Of a stretch of 64,000 nucleotides of DNA, positions 51,687 through 60,811 are shown in pieces. The translations under genes and the position numbers were made by a program. The stretch comes from Galbibacter pacificus (GTDB lineage Bacteria; Bacteroidota; Bacteroidia; Flavobacteriales; Flavobacteriaceae): assembly GCF_029603165.1 (NCBI RefSeq), contig NZ_JAQSVC010000001.1, positions 372,001-436,000 of the forward strand. Reading direction: 5' to 3'. Numbering within the stretch: position 1 is the first letter of the stretch; each line of letters opens with the position of its first letter. The notes beneath the pieces are model-generated. The model searched no databases and was not told the origin of the DNA. It saw nothing but the letters and a program-made list of their open reading frames with translations.

Positions 51687-53378
51687 ATGAAAAAGTTCTT
51701 TATATACATATTTATAGCTACCTTACCAATGCTTGTTATGGCTCAAGATGATCAAAATGGTCAGTCGCAACAGAGCCCCTTAAATATTCAGGCAAGTAAA
51801 AAATGGTTGTTGTTGCCCGTTAAAAATGGGGTAAAAAGAGAAAAAGTGGTATTGTACCATGGAAACGAACAACTTAGGTCCTTTGATATTGAATTGACGA
51901 ATGAAGCCCCCGATTGGTATGCATACCTCGATATTAGTGAGTGGAAGGGTAAATCATTAAAGCTTGATGTTAAAACAGGAGCAAATATGTCCAAAGCGCT
52001 TTCAATGATACAACAATCCGATAAGGAAAAGGATGCAAAAACATTGTATCACGAGAAAAAAAGAGCACAGTTTCATTTTTCACCCAAAAGAGGCTGGAAT
52101 AACGACCCCAATGGGCTGGTGTACTACAAAGGAGAGTATCACCTGTTCTTCCAGCATAACCCCTATGGCGTAGAATGGGGAAATATGCATTGGGGGCATG
52201 CGGTAAGCAAAGATTTGGTGCATTGGAAAGAAGTTGGGGAAGCATTATATCCTGATAGTTTTGGAACCATGTTCAGTGGAAGTGCCGTTGTAGATAAAAA
52301 CAATACAAGTACTTTGGGCAACGACTCTAGGGTTCCCATGGTTTTATTCTATACTGCTGAAGGATCTTGGATTCAGGGACTGGCATACAGTACAGATGGC
52401 CGGGAATTTAAAAAATTGAAAAACCCAGTAGTTTCAAAGTTTACGGACGGAAACAGGGACCCAAAGGTAATTTGGCACGAGCCTTCAAAAAAATGGGTAA
52501 TGGTGGTTTATGTAGAGCTTGAAGGAAAGCAGCATACCATGCACTTCTTAACATCGCCCAACTTAAAAGACTGGGAAACATCGAGTATTGTAAAAGGAGG
52601 AATAGACAATGACCGTTATTTATTTGAATGCCCAGAGTTTTATCAGTTGGAGGTAGAAGGAAACCCCGACATTAAGAAGTGGATTTTAACCGGAGCCAAT
52701 AGCGAATATGCCATTGGCACATTTGATGGTGAAGAATTTACTCCCGAACAGGAAAAACTCAACGGGCAGCATGGAAGGGATTTTTATGCAGCACAAACTT
52801 TCAATAACGAACCCAAAGGACGTAGAATAGAAATTGGCTGGTGGCGAACGCATACAGGAGGAGACGGCAATAACTTTAATCAATCCATGAGCATTCCCAT
52901 GGAAATAAAGCTACTCGAAACATCCGATGGATTGAGAATAGCCCGTCAGCCGGTCGAAGAGTTAAAAGAATTAAGAAAAAAGCACCATACATTTGAAGAT
53001 AGCGAGATAAATGACGGGAAAGCTTTTCAGTTTAAGAATATTAAAAGCGACCTTTTGGAAATTCACACCAAATTTACTTCTATAACTTCCAACCAGATTG
53101 AACTTTCAATTAAAGGGGTGAAAGCAATTTATAACGTAAAAACAGAAACGTTGAGTATCGATGGTGTTGATGCACATTTACCATTAACAAGCAATCAGTT
53201 GGACCTTACCATATACGTTGATAGAACCGGACTGGAAATTTTTGCACAAAACGGGGTATTCTTTATGCCTGTCAATATTAATATAGATGGCAATAATAAA
53301 GATATCAACCTAACGGTAAAAGGTGGCAGCATACATGCTACAAGTGAAGTATATGAATTGAAGAGTATCTGGAAATAA
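51687..53378 (+). CDS. GH32 fructanase (levanase/inulinase/invertase type)
   Basis: Retaining beta-fructosidase that hydrolyses fructans or sucrose-type linkages. The frame opens at 51645, but the ATG at 51687 gives a proper signal peptide ending LVMAQ, so the enzyme is exported. Residues about 25-115 form the N-terminal beta domain (DUF4980 type) often seen in Bacteroidota GH32. The five-blade propeller shows WNDPNGLVY with nucleophile Asp140, RDPKV with transition-state Asp258, and FECPEF with acid/base Glu314; the C-terminal beta-sandwich covers about 430-563 (TIYVDRTGLEIFAQNG). Exo or endo action and levan versus inulin preference cannot be decided. No lipobox is seen. Confidence 0.94.
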   Translation: MKKFFIYIFIATLPMLVMAQDDQNGQSQQSPLNIQASKKWLLLPVKNGVKREKVVLYHGNEQLRSFDIELTNEAPDWYAYLDISEWKGKSLKLDVKTGANMSKALSMIQQSDKEKDAKTLYHEKKRAQFHFSPKRGWNNDPNGLVYYKGEYHLFFQHNPYGVEWGNMHWGHAVSKDLVHWKEVGEALYPDSFGTMFSGSAVVDKNNTSTLGNDSRVPMVLFYTAEGSWIQGLAYSTDGREFKKLKNPVVSKFTDGNRDPKVIWHEPSKKWVMVVYVELEGKQHTMHFLTSPNLKDWETSSIVKGGIDNDRYLFECPEFYQLEVEGNPDIKKWILTGANSEYAIGTFDGEEFTPEQEKLNGQHGRDFYAAQTFNNEPKGRRIEIGWWRTHTGGDGNNFNQSMSIPMEIKLLETSDGLRIARQPVEELKELRKKHHTFEDSEINDGKAFQFKNIKSDLLEIHTKFTSITSNQIELSIKGVKAIYNVKTETLSIDGVDAHLPLTSNQLDLTIYVDRTGLEIFAQNGVFFMPVNINIDGNNKDINLTVKGGSIHATSEVYELKSIWK

Positions 53379-53420
53379 TTTTGAGAAAAGTACAAATGAT
53401 AAAAAGGATAGTTATTTCTA

Positions 53421-54323
53421 ATGAAAAATGATTTGAAAATTACCTGTTTCGGTGAGGTGCTATGGGATGTGTTTCCGGATGGCGAGAAAATTGGCGGGGC
53501 ACCGCTAAATGTAGCTTTGAGGCTTCAGAGTTTTGGCGTGCAAACTACCATGATAAGCAGTGTGGGCAAAGACATCCGCGGAAAAGAAATCATAACATAT
53601 TTAAATTCGGTAGGGATTAATACCAATTGCATTGCGGTTTCTGCTGAATTTCCTACGGGTGTTGTAAATGTAAATCTGGATGAGAACGGATCTGCAAGTT
53701 ATGAAATTAAATATCCTGTAGCATGGGATAAAATACCGTTGAGCTCATCCATGCTCCAATCCGTAACCCAAGCAGATGCTTTTATCTACGGTAGTTTGGT
53801 ATGTAGGGATTCGGAGAGCAGAAAATCCTTAATAAACCTGCTTTCAAAATCTAAATATAACATATTGGATGTAAACCTGAGACAAGGTTATTACAGTCAT
53901 GAGATTCTTATAGAATTAATGAAAAGCGCCGATTTTATAAAATTTAATGATGATGAGCTATTTGAAATTGGCGCAATGATGGGATCCCCATATAATTCAT
54001 TGGAACAAAACCTTGAATATATAAAATCCTGGGTTAAGGCAACTTCTTTTTGTGTAACAAAAGGAAGGCACGGAGCACTGTTGTTCCATAAAGAAAAGTA
54101 CTATTATAACAGTGGTTACAAAATAAACGTAAAAGATACCGTTGGGGCTGGCGATTCTTTTTTGGCATCGCTGCTTACCAAACTGTTGGAAGGTGAAAAC
54201 CCACAGCGTGCCTTGGATTTTGCCTGTGGTATTGGTGCATTGGTAGCCGCTGAAAGTGGCGCTAACCCAATATTGAAAGAAACCCGGATAAATAATTTTA
54301 TCAACGGGAAAGAGAACGGTTGA
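53421..54323 (+). CDS. PfkB-family fructokinase
   Basis: 300-residue cytoplasmic ribokinase-type sugar kinase that phosphorylates imported fructose. N-terminal CFGEVLWDVFPDGEKIGGAPLNVA is the fructokinase substrate-binding pattern, and the C-terminal DTVGAGDSFLASLL holds the catalytic Asp and anion hole. It is last in the fructan operon (MFS, SusC, SusD, GH32, kinase), so the pathway runs from outer-membrane import to fructose phosphate. The following gap to 54416 shows no clear terminator. Confidence 0.92.
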   Translation: MKNDLKITCFGEVLWDVFPDGEKIGGAPLNVALRLQSFGVQTTMISSVGKDIRGKEIITYLNSVGINTNCIAVSAEFPTGVVNVNLDENGSASYEIKYPVAWDKIPLSSSMLQSVTQADAFIYGSLVCRDSESRKSLINLLSKSKYNILDVNLRQGYYSHEILIELMKSADFIKFNDDELFEIGAMMGSPYNSLEQNLEYIKSWVKATSFCVTKGRHGALLFHKEKYYYNSGYKINVKDTVGAGDSFLASLLTKLLEGENPQRALDFACGIGALVAAESGANPILKETRINNFINGKENG

Positions 54324-54415
54324 AAAATCAATTTGTAGCGTTAGTTAGCATGAAAATGGTACGGATGCGGTTTTACCGTTATTTGTATCATTTTTTTGTA
54401 TGCTATATTTTTAAT

Positions 54416-54934
54416 CTACTTATTGATAATCCTGTAGGGCACAATGTTTATAGCCCTATTTTTAATTAAACAATAAAGGTCATCCTTTAGAAATTCCCAT
54501 TCAATTTCGGAGTATTCTTTTTTAGGGTTTTGGTAATGTAAATATCAATGGTAGGGGGTATAGCCTACATTGTTTTCCAAGCTTGTTTGGATGCCATTTT
54601 TAACTTCAACATCCTGTATGGCGTCTTTATAGTGTTTTTGGCATAAGATAACAATGTCCTGCCGGGTAACTACTCTTTCGTTTGAGATGAGGCTTTCCCG
54701 GTAGGCATATATCTTATCGGAATTTGTGAGTTCGTACCTTCCGCCAATTGTTGATGAAATAAATACCAGGGAATCTTTTTCAAAGGCAACGCCATTGTAT
54801 AAGCTTAATTTGGAAAACGCATTAATGTTGTTTGCCTCCTCTCTGTCCTTGGTCCAATATTTTACAAAAAGGGTTCCATAATGTTCCGGTTTTTTTGAGT
54901 TCAGTATTAAATATGGTGCGGCTGTCCTGCTCAT
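54416..54934 (-). pseudogene. Decayed fragment of an unassigned gene (possibly a baseplate-type protein)
   Basis: The minus strand has a 129-codon open piece (54545-54934) containing INAFSKLSLYNGVAFEKDSLVFISS and SNERVVTRQDIVILCQKHY. After its stop the protein appears to continue in other frames: shifted one frame it reads PTIDIYITKT, and shifted again KKEYSEIEWEFLKDDLYCLI and AINIVPYRIINK, ending at the TAG at 54416. Two frameshifts near 54550 and 54520 therefore disrupt it. The 'VTRxDI...GI...TIDIYI' order reminds me of C-terminal parts of TssF-like baseplate proteins of type VI or phage-like systems, but this is weak. The 5' end is also missing. No partner genes are nearby. Confidence 0.5.
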
Positions 54935-55050
54935 GGACAGGAGGTATAAAACAAATATCTTAGAAGCATGAAAAAACGATATTACAGTCCATTATGTATA
55001 AAAGTAGCATCCCAGGAGTCATAGAGATCTATAAATATTACAACTTCAAC

Positions 55051-55767
55051 TTAATGGTTCCTTTTAAAAAAATCCATTTCAAAATAAGTGCTAAAATGCT
55101 GGTGCATTAGCTCTTGAAATTCACTTACGGTGCCATTCTCCAAGCACTCAACCAATTGCATATGATCTACTTTTTTTGGCGGGATTTTATGCATTTCTGT
55201 TTGGGATTCTATTTCCAAGACATAATCAAAAACAATTTTTAAATATTTTTGAAAACCGTATAGCGTTTCATTTTTAGAAACTTTATATAAATAGGAGTGG
55301 AAGCTAATTTCGTAATCAATCTTGTTTTTAGAGCCATCATTCCCTTCATAAGAATGTATAATCTCCTTTAATTTAAAGATATCGTCAGGGGTAACGTTTC
55401 TAAATAATGCATTGGCCATCCCTATTTCAAGCATAATCCGTAGTTCAAATAATTCATGTAAGGTAGATTTATCCAAAACACTCGGGTCTAGAACACGTTC
55501 TAAGGCCGAAAAAAGATTGAACTTAATTAATTGTATCCCTTTTCTTTTATTTGAAGATATAAGTCCTAACATTCTAAACCTGCTCAAGGCTTCCCTAATT
55601 ACATTTCTGCTCACGTTCATGCTCTCGGCCAATTCCATCTCTGTGGGAAGGGCATCACCGGGTTTAAATCCATGGTCTTTAAAGTATATCCTCAAGTTTT
55701 TCTCTACCTGGTCTACCATACTTTCTTTTTGTACAGGCTTGATGGTTGGTTTGCTTTCTTCTTTCAT
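55051..55767 (-). CDS. GntR/FadR-family regulator (FCD domain), probable sialic-acid regulator
   Basis: 238-residue transcription factor. N-terminal winged helix about 15-80 (GDALPTEMELAESMNVSRNVIREALSRFRMLGLISS) and all-helical FCD ligand domain about 95-230 (LHELFELRIMLEIGMANALF, EISFHSYLYKVSKNETLYGF, HMQLVECLENGTVSEFQELMHQHFSTYF) with His residues that usually bind a metal and an acid ligand. It is divergent from a SusC gene of a sialic-acid PUL with two copies of a palindrome between them, so it is a functional analogue of NanR, probably a repressor relieved by a sialic-acid-derived ligand. The ligand is inferred from the neighbours. Confidence 0.9.
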   Translation of the reverse strand: MKEESKPTIKPVQKESMVDQVEKNLRIYFKDHGFKPGDALPTEMELAESMNVSRNVIREALSRFRMLGLISSNKRKGIQLIKFNLFSALERVLDPSVLDKSTLHELFELRIMLEIGMANALFRNVTPDDIFKLKEIIHSYEGNDGSKNKIDYEISFHSYLYKVSKNETLYGFQKYLKIVFDYVLEIESQTEMHKIPPKKVDHMQLVECLENGTVSEFQELMHQHFSTYFEMDFFKRNH

Positions 55768-55796
55768 ACTATTTTTTTAAAATCGGTATTGTCGTT

Positions 55797-55807
55797 TTGT
55801 AGGACAA
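55797..55807. promoter_or_regulatory. Operator site 1 for the FCD regulator
   Basis: TTGTAGGACAA, 30 bases before the regulator's own start. The reverse complement occurs at 55873-55883. FadR-type regulators bind such short palindromes. Confidence 0.65.
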
Positions 55808-55872
55808 ATGTAATAAAGTTTTTCAGTTAATTTTTGTGAATTAAAATAAAATACTATATTAGCACAATAATA

Positions 55873-55883
55873 TTGTCCTACAA
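55873..55883. promoter_or_regulatory. Operator site 2 for the FCD regulator
   Basis: TTGTCCTACAA, exact reverse complement of site 1 and 12 bases before the SusC start, downstream of a possible promoter (TTTTTG at about 55833, TATATTAG at about 55856). Binding here would block transcription or leader passage. Confidence 0.65.
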
Positions 55884-55895
55884 TATACAAAAATT

Positions 55896-58800
55896 ATGAA
55901 ATCAATAAACCAACTAACACAAAAAAAAAGGCAGACATGGTGTTTGCTAATACTTATGACCATTGCGTCTATTATGTATGGTCAAGATGGAAAAACTATT
56001 ACAGGTACTGTTTTTGATGAATCTGGAAATCAACCACTGCCTGGGGTCAATATTACACTCCAGGGAAAAAAGGTGGGCACGACTTCTGATTTTGATGGGA
56101 ATTACACGCTTCAAGTGCAACCTACTGATGTGCTTGTGTTTTCATACATAGGCTTCCAGGTCGAAAAAATTCCCGTTAAGCAGCAAGAGGTCATAAATGT
56201 CTCAATGCAATTAGATGCTCAACAACTGGATGATGTGGTTGTAATTGGGTATGGTAAGCAATCTAGAAATTTAATAAGCAGTTCGGTTTCAAAAGTTAAA
56301 ACTGAAGAAGTGGAAAATAACCCATCGGCAAATGCTATACAGGCTTTACAGGGTAAGGCGGCCGGCTTGAGCATTCAGGTAAATTCTGGGCAACCGGGCG
56401 CCGCCGGACAGGTGTATATACGTGGAGGTACACAGGTAAATGCCAATAGCTCGGCAAATAACCCATTATATATTATTGATGGGGTCTATAGAACTAGTTT
56501 GAATGGATTGAATGCTTCTGATATTGAAACGATTCAAGTGCTAAAAGATGCTGCTTCAACCGCTATATATGGTGCTAGGGCAGGTAATGGTATTATTCTC
56601 GTTACCACCAAATCTGGTAAAAGGAATACCAAAGGACAGGTAAGGGTAAGTTATAAATCGGGATTGGCACAACAACTTAATACATATCCCTGGACAAGTG
56701 CCGAAGATTATATAAGGGTTTCAAGAACTGCGGCAGAGCGGGGGATAAACTTGGAGAAACCTGGCGATAGGCTCGAGAATACAAATTTTGGTTATTCGGT
56801 CCAAACGCTTACACAGCGTGGACAATACGGGTTTAATCGTAACACATTAGCTTATTTAGATAATTTAATTGCTATTGAAGGTCAGGCCTATGTTAGTGAT
56901 TTACTTGAAAATCAAGGATATCAATTAATGGATGATCCCGTGAGTGATAATACCTTAATCTTCAAGGATAATAATTATGATGACCTCATTTTTGTTACGG
57001 CCGAGGTGCATGACATTAACTTAGGCTTTAGCGGGGGTAGTGAAACTGGTAATTATAATGTTAGCTTGGGCTATCTGGATCAACAGGGAACATTTCTTGG
57101 GACCGGCTTTAAAAGGTTTAGCGGCCTTAGCAACGGAAGTTTTGAAGTGAGCGATCATTTTTTGATTAATTCCGGCGTTAACTTTAGTTATCAAGAGAGT
57201 AACCAGATCCAAGACGCTCGCAACTCTATCAATAGATCCTCAAGGTTGCCCCACACACTAAGGCTTTTAAATGATGATGGCACCCCGGCACTTGGAGAGA
57301 GTAGAAGCTCGCCAAGGAATAGGTTGCATGAAATGTACTATCAGGACATAGAATCAAAACAATATTTAACAACGTTGAATTTAGGTGCCGAATGGAAGAT
57401 GTTCGAAGGATTTTCTTTCAAACCGTCAGTTTCATTCTTTAGGGATGAGTCTACGTTTAACTTTTTCGAGAGGGCTTCACCTGAAATCCCAGACCGGGCA
57501 TCGGTTCGGGAAGAATCTGGATTCAATCAGTTGCTCCTCAATGGATTGTTGAACTATAAAAAAAGTTTTGGCGAACATCATTTCGATGCTTTGTTCGGGG
57601 TTAATTATACCAAGGAACGAAGGGAATATATTAGGGGAGAAGGTTCTAATGCCCCTACAGATATAATATCTACCATAAATGCATCGGCAACAGATCAAGA
57701 ACGGGTTACCAGTAGTATTGTGGAAAACATACTGTTTAGCAATTTTGGTAGGATAAGTTATGACTATATGGGCAAATATTTGGTTTCTGCAAGTTACAGG
57801 AATGATGGGGCCTCTCAATTTGCCGAGGAAAACAAATTTGCATTTTTTCCCGCATTCTCTCTGGGATGGAACGTCCATCAAGAGCCTTTTTGGAAAGTTG
57901 ACTTTATAAGTAAGCTCAAAGTTAGGGGGAGTTGGGGGCAAGCAGGTTCCCTTGCCGGATTGACCATAGAAGATACACAGGGCCAATACGGCACACGTTC
58001 TTATAATTTTCAGGGAGGTGCCTTGCTTTCCCAGCTGGCCAACACGCAATTAAAATGGGAGACAACCACAACAATAGATATAGGCCTGGATATAGGAGCA
58101 TTTGATAATAGGCTGAATTTTTTGGTAGATTATTATAAAAAAACTACCGAAGACCGTTTAATAGACCGCTTATTGCCTCAACAGACCGGTTTTAGCTCCA
58201 TTAGGGATAATTTAGGAAGTATTCAAAACGAAGGAATTGAGATTGAAGTTGGTGTGGATATCCTGAAGTCGGATAATTTTACATGGCATACCGATTTTAA
58301 CTATGCATACAACAAAACTAAAGTCGTTGAACTACCCGATAATGAAAGAGCCAAGAACAGGATTCAAGGGGGTGTAATCTACGATCCCGAAACTGGGGGT
58401 GAAATGGAAGTTGGTGGATTGGCAGAAGGCGAAAGACCATACGGTATTTGGGCATGGGATTTAATTGGGGTATACGCCACAGACGAAGAGGCAGCTAATG
58501 CCCCGGAAGATATGTATGTTTCAGGCTCTAAGTTTGGGGACCCTAAAAATGGTGGTGATGCTATATGGCGCGATGTTAACGGGGATGATAAAATAGATGA
58601 AAAGGATTTGGTTTTTGTAGGATATCAAACTCCAAACATGTTGGGGGGAATGGTTAATACGTTTAATTATAAAGGCTTACAGTTGAGAGTAGCCATGGAT
58701 TACGCTTTTGGCCATGTCATAGCCAACGAATGGCGCGCAAGGGCCAATGGGAATGCCAGAAATAACGTAATGACAACTACCGATGTTTTGGGAGATGATT

Positions 58801-59189
58801 TTTGGCACAACCAAGGAGATATTGCTAAATACCCAAGGTACGACAATGCTTCTGATTATGATAACGGCTACAGGAACCATGTTAGGGGGTTGGGGGGAAC
58901 TTCAAACAGTAATATAGGAAGCCGAAATGGCGGTGTAGACAATACGCTTTACTTCCATAAAGGCGACTTTGTTGCTTTTAGGGAGGTTAGCTTATCCTAT
59001 GCTTTTCCTCTGCAAGATTCCAAGCTCAAGGATTTAGGCCTGTCCGATTTCAACTTAAGTCTAAGTGGTTACAATCTTGGTTATATCACTGCCTATGACG
59101 GGTTAACACCAGAAATATACGACGGTGTGGATGAAGGGATTTATCCAAGACCTTTTCAAATAATTTTAGGATTAACAGTTTCCTTTTAA
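55896..59189 (+). CDS. SusC-like TonB-dependent transporter (sialic-acid PUL)
   Basis: 1097-residue outer-membrane receptor. Signal peptide ending IMYGQ; carboxypeptidase-regulatory-like domain about 35-115 (PLPGVNITLQGKKVGTTSDFDG); plug with VYIRGGTQVNANSSANNPLYIIDGVY and VLKDAASTAIYGARAGNGIILV; 22-strand barrel ending IILGLTVSF. Its upstream region carries the two FCD-regulator palindromes. With the SusD, NanA and NanM-type neighbours it should import sialic acid or sialoglycans. The stop codon overlaps the ATG at 59189. Confidence 0.95.
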   Translation: MKSINQLTQKKRQTWCLLILMTIASIMYGQDGKTITGTVFDESGNQPLPGVNITLQGKKVGTTSDFDGNYTLQVQPTDVLVFSYIGFQVEKIPVKQQEVINVSMQLDAQQLDDVVVIGYGKQSRNLISSSVSKVKTEEVENNPSANAIQALQGKAAGLSIQVNSGQPGAAGQVYIRGGTQVNANSSANNPLYIIDGVYRTSLNGLNASDIETIQVLKDAASTAIYGARAGNGIILVTTKSGKRNTKGQVRVSYKSGLAQQLNTYPWTSAEDYIRVSRTAAERGINLEKPGDRLENTNFGYSVQTLTQRGQYGFNRNTLAYLDNLIAIEGQAYVSDLLENQGYQLMDDPVSDNTLIFKDNNYDDLIFVTAEVHDINLGFSGGSETGNYNVSLGYLDQQGTFLGTGFKRFSGLSNGSFEVSDHFLINSGVNFSYQESNQIQDARNSINRSSRLPHTLRLLNDDGTPALGESRSSPRNRLHEMYYQDIESKQYLTTLNLGAEWKMFEGFSFKPSVSFFRDESTFNFFERASPEIPDRASVREESGFNQLLLNGLLNYKKSFGEHHFDALFGVNYTKERREYIRGEGSNAPTDIISTINASATDQERVTSSIVENILFSNFGRISYDYMGKYLVSASYRNDGASQFAEENKFAFFPAFSLGWNVHQEPFWKVDFISKLKVRGSWGQAGSLAGLTIEDTQGQYGTRSYNFQGGALLSQLANTQLKWETTTTIDIGLDIGAFDNRLNFLVDYYKKTTEDRLIDRLLPQQTGFSSIRDNLGSIQNEGIEIEVGVDILKSDNFTWHTDFNYAYNKTKVVELPDNERAKNRIQGGVIYDPETGGEMEVGGLAEGERPYGIWAWDLIGVYATDEEAANAPEDMYVSGSKFGDPKNGGDAIWRDVNGDDKIDEKDLVFVGYQTPNMLGGMVNTFNYKGLQLRVAMDYAFGHVIANEWRARANGNARNNVMTTTDVLGDDFWHNQGDIAKYPRYDNASDYDNGYRNHVRGLGGTSNSNIGSRNGGVDNTLYFHKGDFVAFREVSLSYAFPLQDSKLKDLGLSDFNLSLSGYNLGYITAYDGLTPEIYDGVDEGIYPRPFQIILGLTVSF

Positions 59190-59206
59190 TGTTAAAAAAA
59201 AGACAC

Positions 59207-60658
59207 ATGAAAACTATATATGGTATTTTAATTAGTTGCTTTCTTCTTGTAAGCTTACAATCTTGTATAGAAAGTGCCGTAGAAGCCGAAGTCCCTTCTA
59301 GTATAACGGGGGGGAATTTTCCAAAAACGCAAGGAGATTTAAGGGCGTTGCTCACAGGGCTTTACGATGGTGAAAGAGATGAGTATAACAGAACCCTGTA
59401 TGGAGAAGATAGAGGGGATTCTTTTGAAGTGGGGCTCATAGGTTCGGTATCAGATTCCTGGGGACAGAATTTAAATGGTGGAAATGGCCCTAATTGGCGT
59501 GTTAATTATAATTTAATCAATAACGTTAACATTATTATTGCGGCTTCAGAGAATATTGAATTCAATAGTGAAGCCGATAAGGGTCAAATTTTGGGCGAAG
59601 CCTACTTTTTAAGGGCCTTTATATACTTTCAGATGGCTAAAATATGGGGCGATGTTCCATTGATTGCTTATCCCGTGGATCAAAATACTGAAATAGTGGG
59701 AAGAAGCCCTGTTGCTGAAGTTTTTGCCCTTGTTTTTGCCGACATTGAAATGGCATTAAATTATTTCCCCAACCCAGGTTTTGTTTCTAAATATAGCGCA
59801 AGTATGCCTGCAGCCTATGCTTTAAAAGCCGATGCCAGTCTATGGAGGGGTAAAGTTTTAGGTGGTGGCGAGTCCGATTTTACAGCAGCTATAACGGCTA
59901 TAAATAATATACAAGGGGTAGAACTTCTAGATGACTTTGGGGCTATTTTTGATACCAAGGCAAACAACGAAGTCATATTCAGTATTTTTATGGATTATAA
60001 TGAACAGGCTGGAATGTACGCTAGTACAGTTACTTCAAGAGATGTGAATGTAGACCCTGTTTTAAATCCTGATGTGCCTACTTCTACAAGTTTCAATGCA
60101 AGGCATAACTACAGGCCCAGTGAGATTATTATAAATTTATTTACAAACGATAATGATCAAAGAGCAACAAGGACTTTTATCCCAATCCTTACTCAGGATG
60201 GTAATGATGCAGATACAGAACCGGATGTGCTTTCAATTAGTCAAAATAAATTTAAAGGAACCGATTTTAATAACGATACCTTTTATGATAATGATATTAT
60301 AGTATACAGATGGGCAGATATGTTGCTTTTACGGGCTGAGGCAAAGGCAGCCTTGAACCAAACAACAGGAGCTATTGCCGATTTGAATATTGTAAGGAAC
60401 CGAGCCAACATTGGGGAATATAATGGCCCAACCGATAAGGTGTCCGTAGAAAAAGAAATCCTGGACGAACGTGGAAGGGAGCTGTTTTTAGAATTGAAAC
60501 GGTATTGGGATTTGGTTCGCTTTGATGCGGGAGGAACAATTAATATATACAATCAAGTTCCTAACCTTAATGGAAAGAACATACCGGTTCTATGGCCGGT
60601 AAATGAAAATGTAATGGCCGAGAATGAACTCATAGAACAAACAGAAGGATATAATTAG
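59207..60658 (+). CDS. SusD-like lipoprotein (sialic-acid PUL)
   Basis: About 483-residue SusD/RagB lipoprotein. The frame also offers an ATG at 59189 overlapping the SusC stop; the ATG at 59207 gives a clean lipoprotein signal ending VSLQSC. TPR-like helices include GEAYFLRAFIYFQMAKIWGDVPLIAYPV and YRWADMLLLRAEAKAALNQTTGAIADLNIVRNRANIG; the family C-terminal signature is EILDERGRELFLELKRYWDLVRF, ending PVNENVMAENELIEQTEGYN. Partner of the preceding SusC for capture of sialylated ligands, inferred from the operon. Confidence 0.93.
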   Translation: MKTIYGILISCFLLVSLQSCIESAVEAEVPSSITGGNFPKTQGDLRALLTGLYDGERDEYNRTLYGEDRGDSFEVGLIGSVSDSWGQNLNGGNGPNWRVNYNLINNVNIIIAASENIEFNSEADKGQILGEAYFLRAFIYFQMAKIWGDVPLIAYPVDQNTEIVGRSPVAEVFALVFADIEMALNYFPNPGFVSKYSASMPAAYALKADASLWRGKVLGGGESDFTAAITAINNIQGVELLDDFGAIFDTKANNEVIFSIFMDYNEQAGMYASTVTSRDVNVDPVLNPDVPTSTSFNARHNYRPSEIIINLFTNDNDQRATRTFIPILTQDGNDADTEPDVLSISQNKFKGTDFNNDTFYDNDIIVYRWADMLLLRAEAKAALNQTTGAIADLNIVRNRANIGEYNGPTDKVSVEKEILDERGRELFLELKRYWDLVRFDAGGTINIYNQVPNLNGKNIPVLWPVNENVMAENELIEQTEGYN

Positions 60659-60674
60659 AGTAGCCTAGTTAGCA

Positions 60675-60712
60675 GATTTTAGGGCGGGGATTTATTTCCT
60701 TGCCTTAAAATC
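60675..60712. other. Intergenic hairpin between SusD and NanA-like genes
   Basis: GATTTTAGGGC and GCCTTAAAATC can pair with one mismatch around a 16-base loop, 16 bases after the SusD stop. No T-tract follows, so it is not a standard terminator; it could stabilise or partly attenuate the upstream mRNA. Confidence 0.4.
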
Positions 60713-60811
60713 AATAACAATAACTATCAAAGGCAAAAGCGACCTTATTTTAATAGGTCCTCTATTGTATAGATAACCAGTGATTAACTTCACATTGATA
60801 CTATTATAAAA

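Noticed and set aside
57477-58049. 190-codon minus-strand frame inside the third SusC gene
   Set aside because: Antisense to the conserved barrel region of SusC; no recognisable motif.
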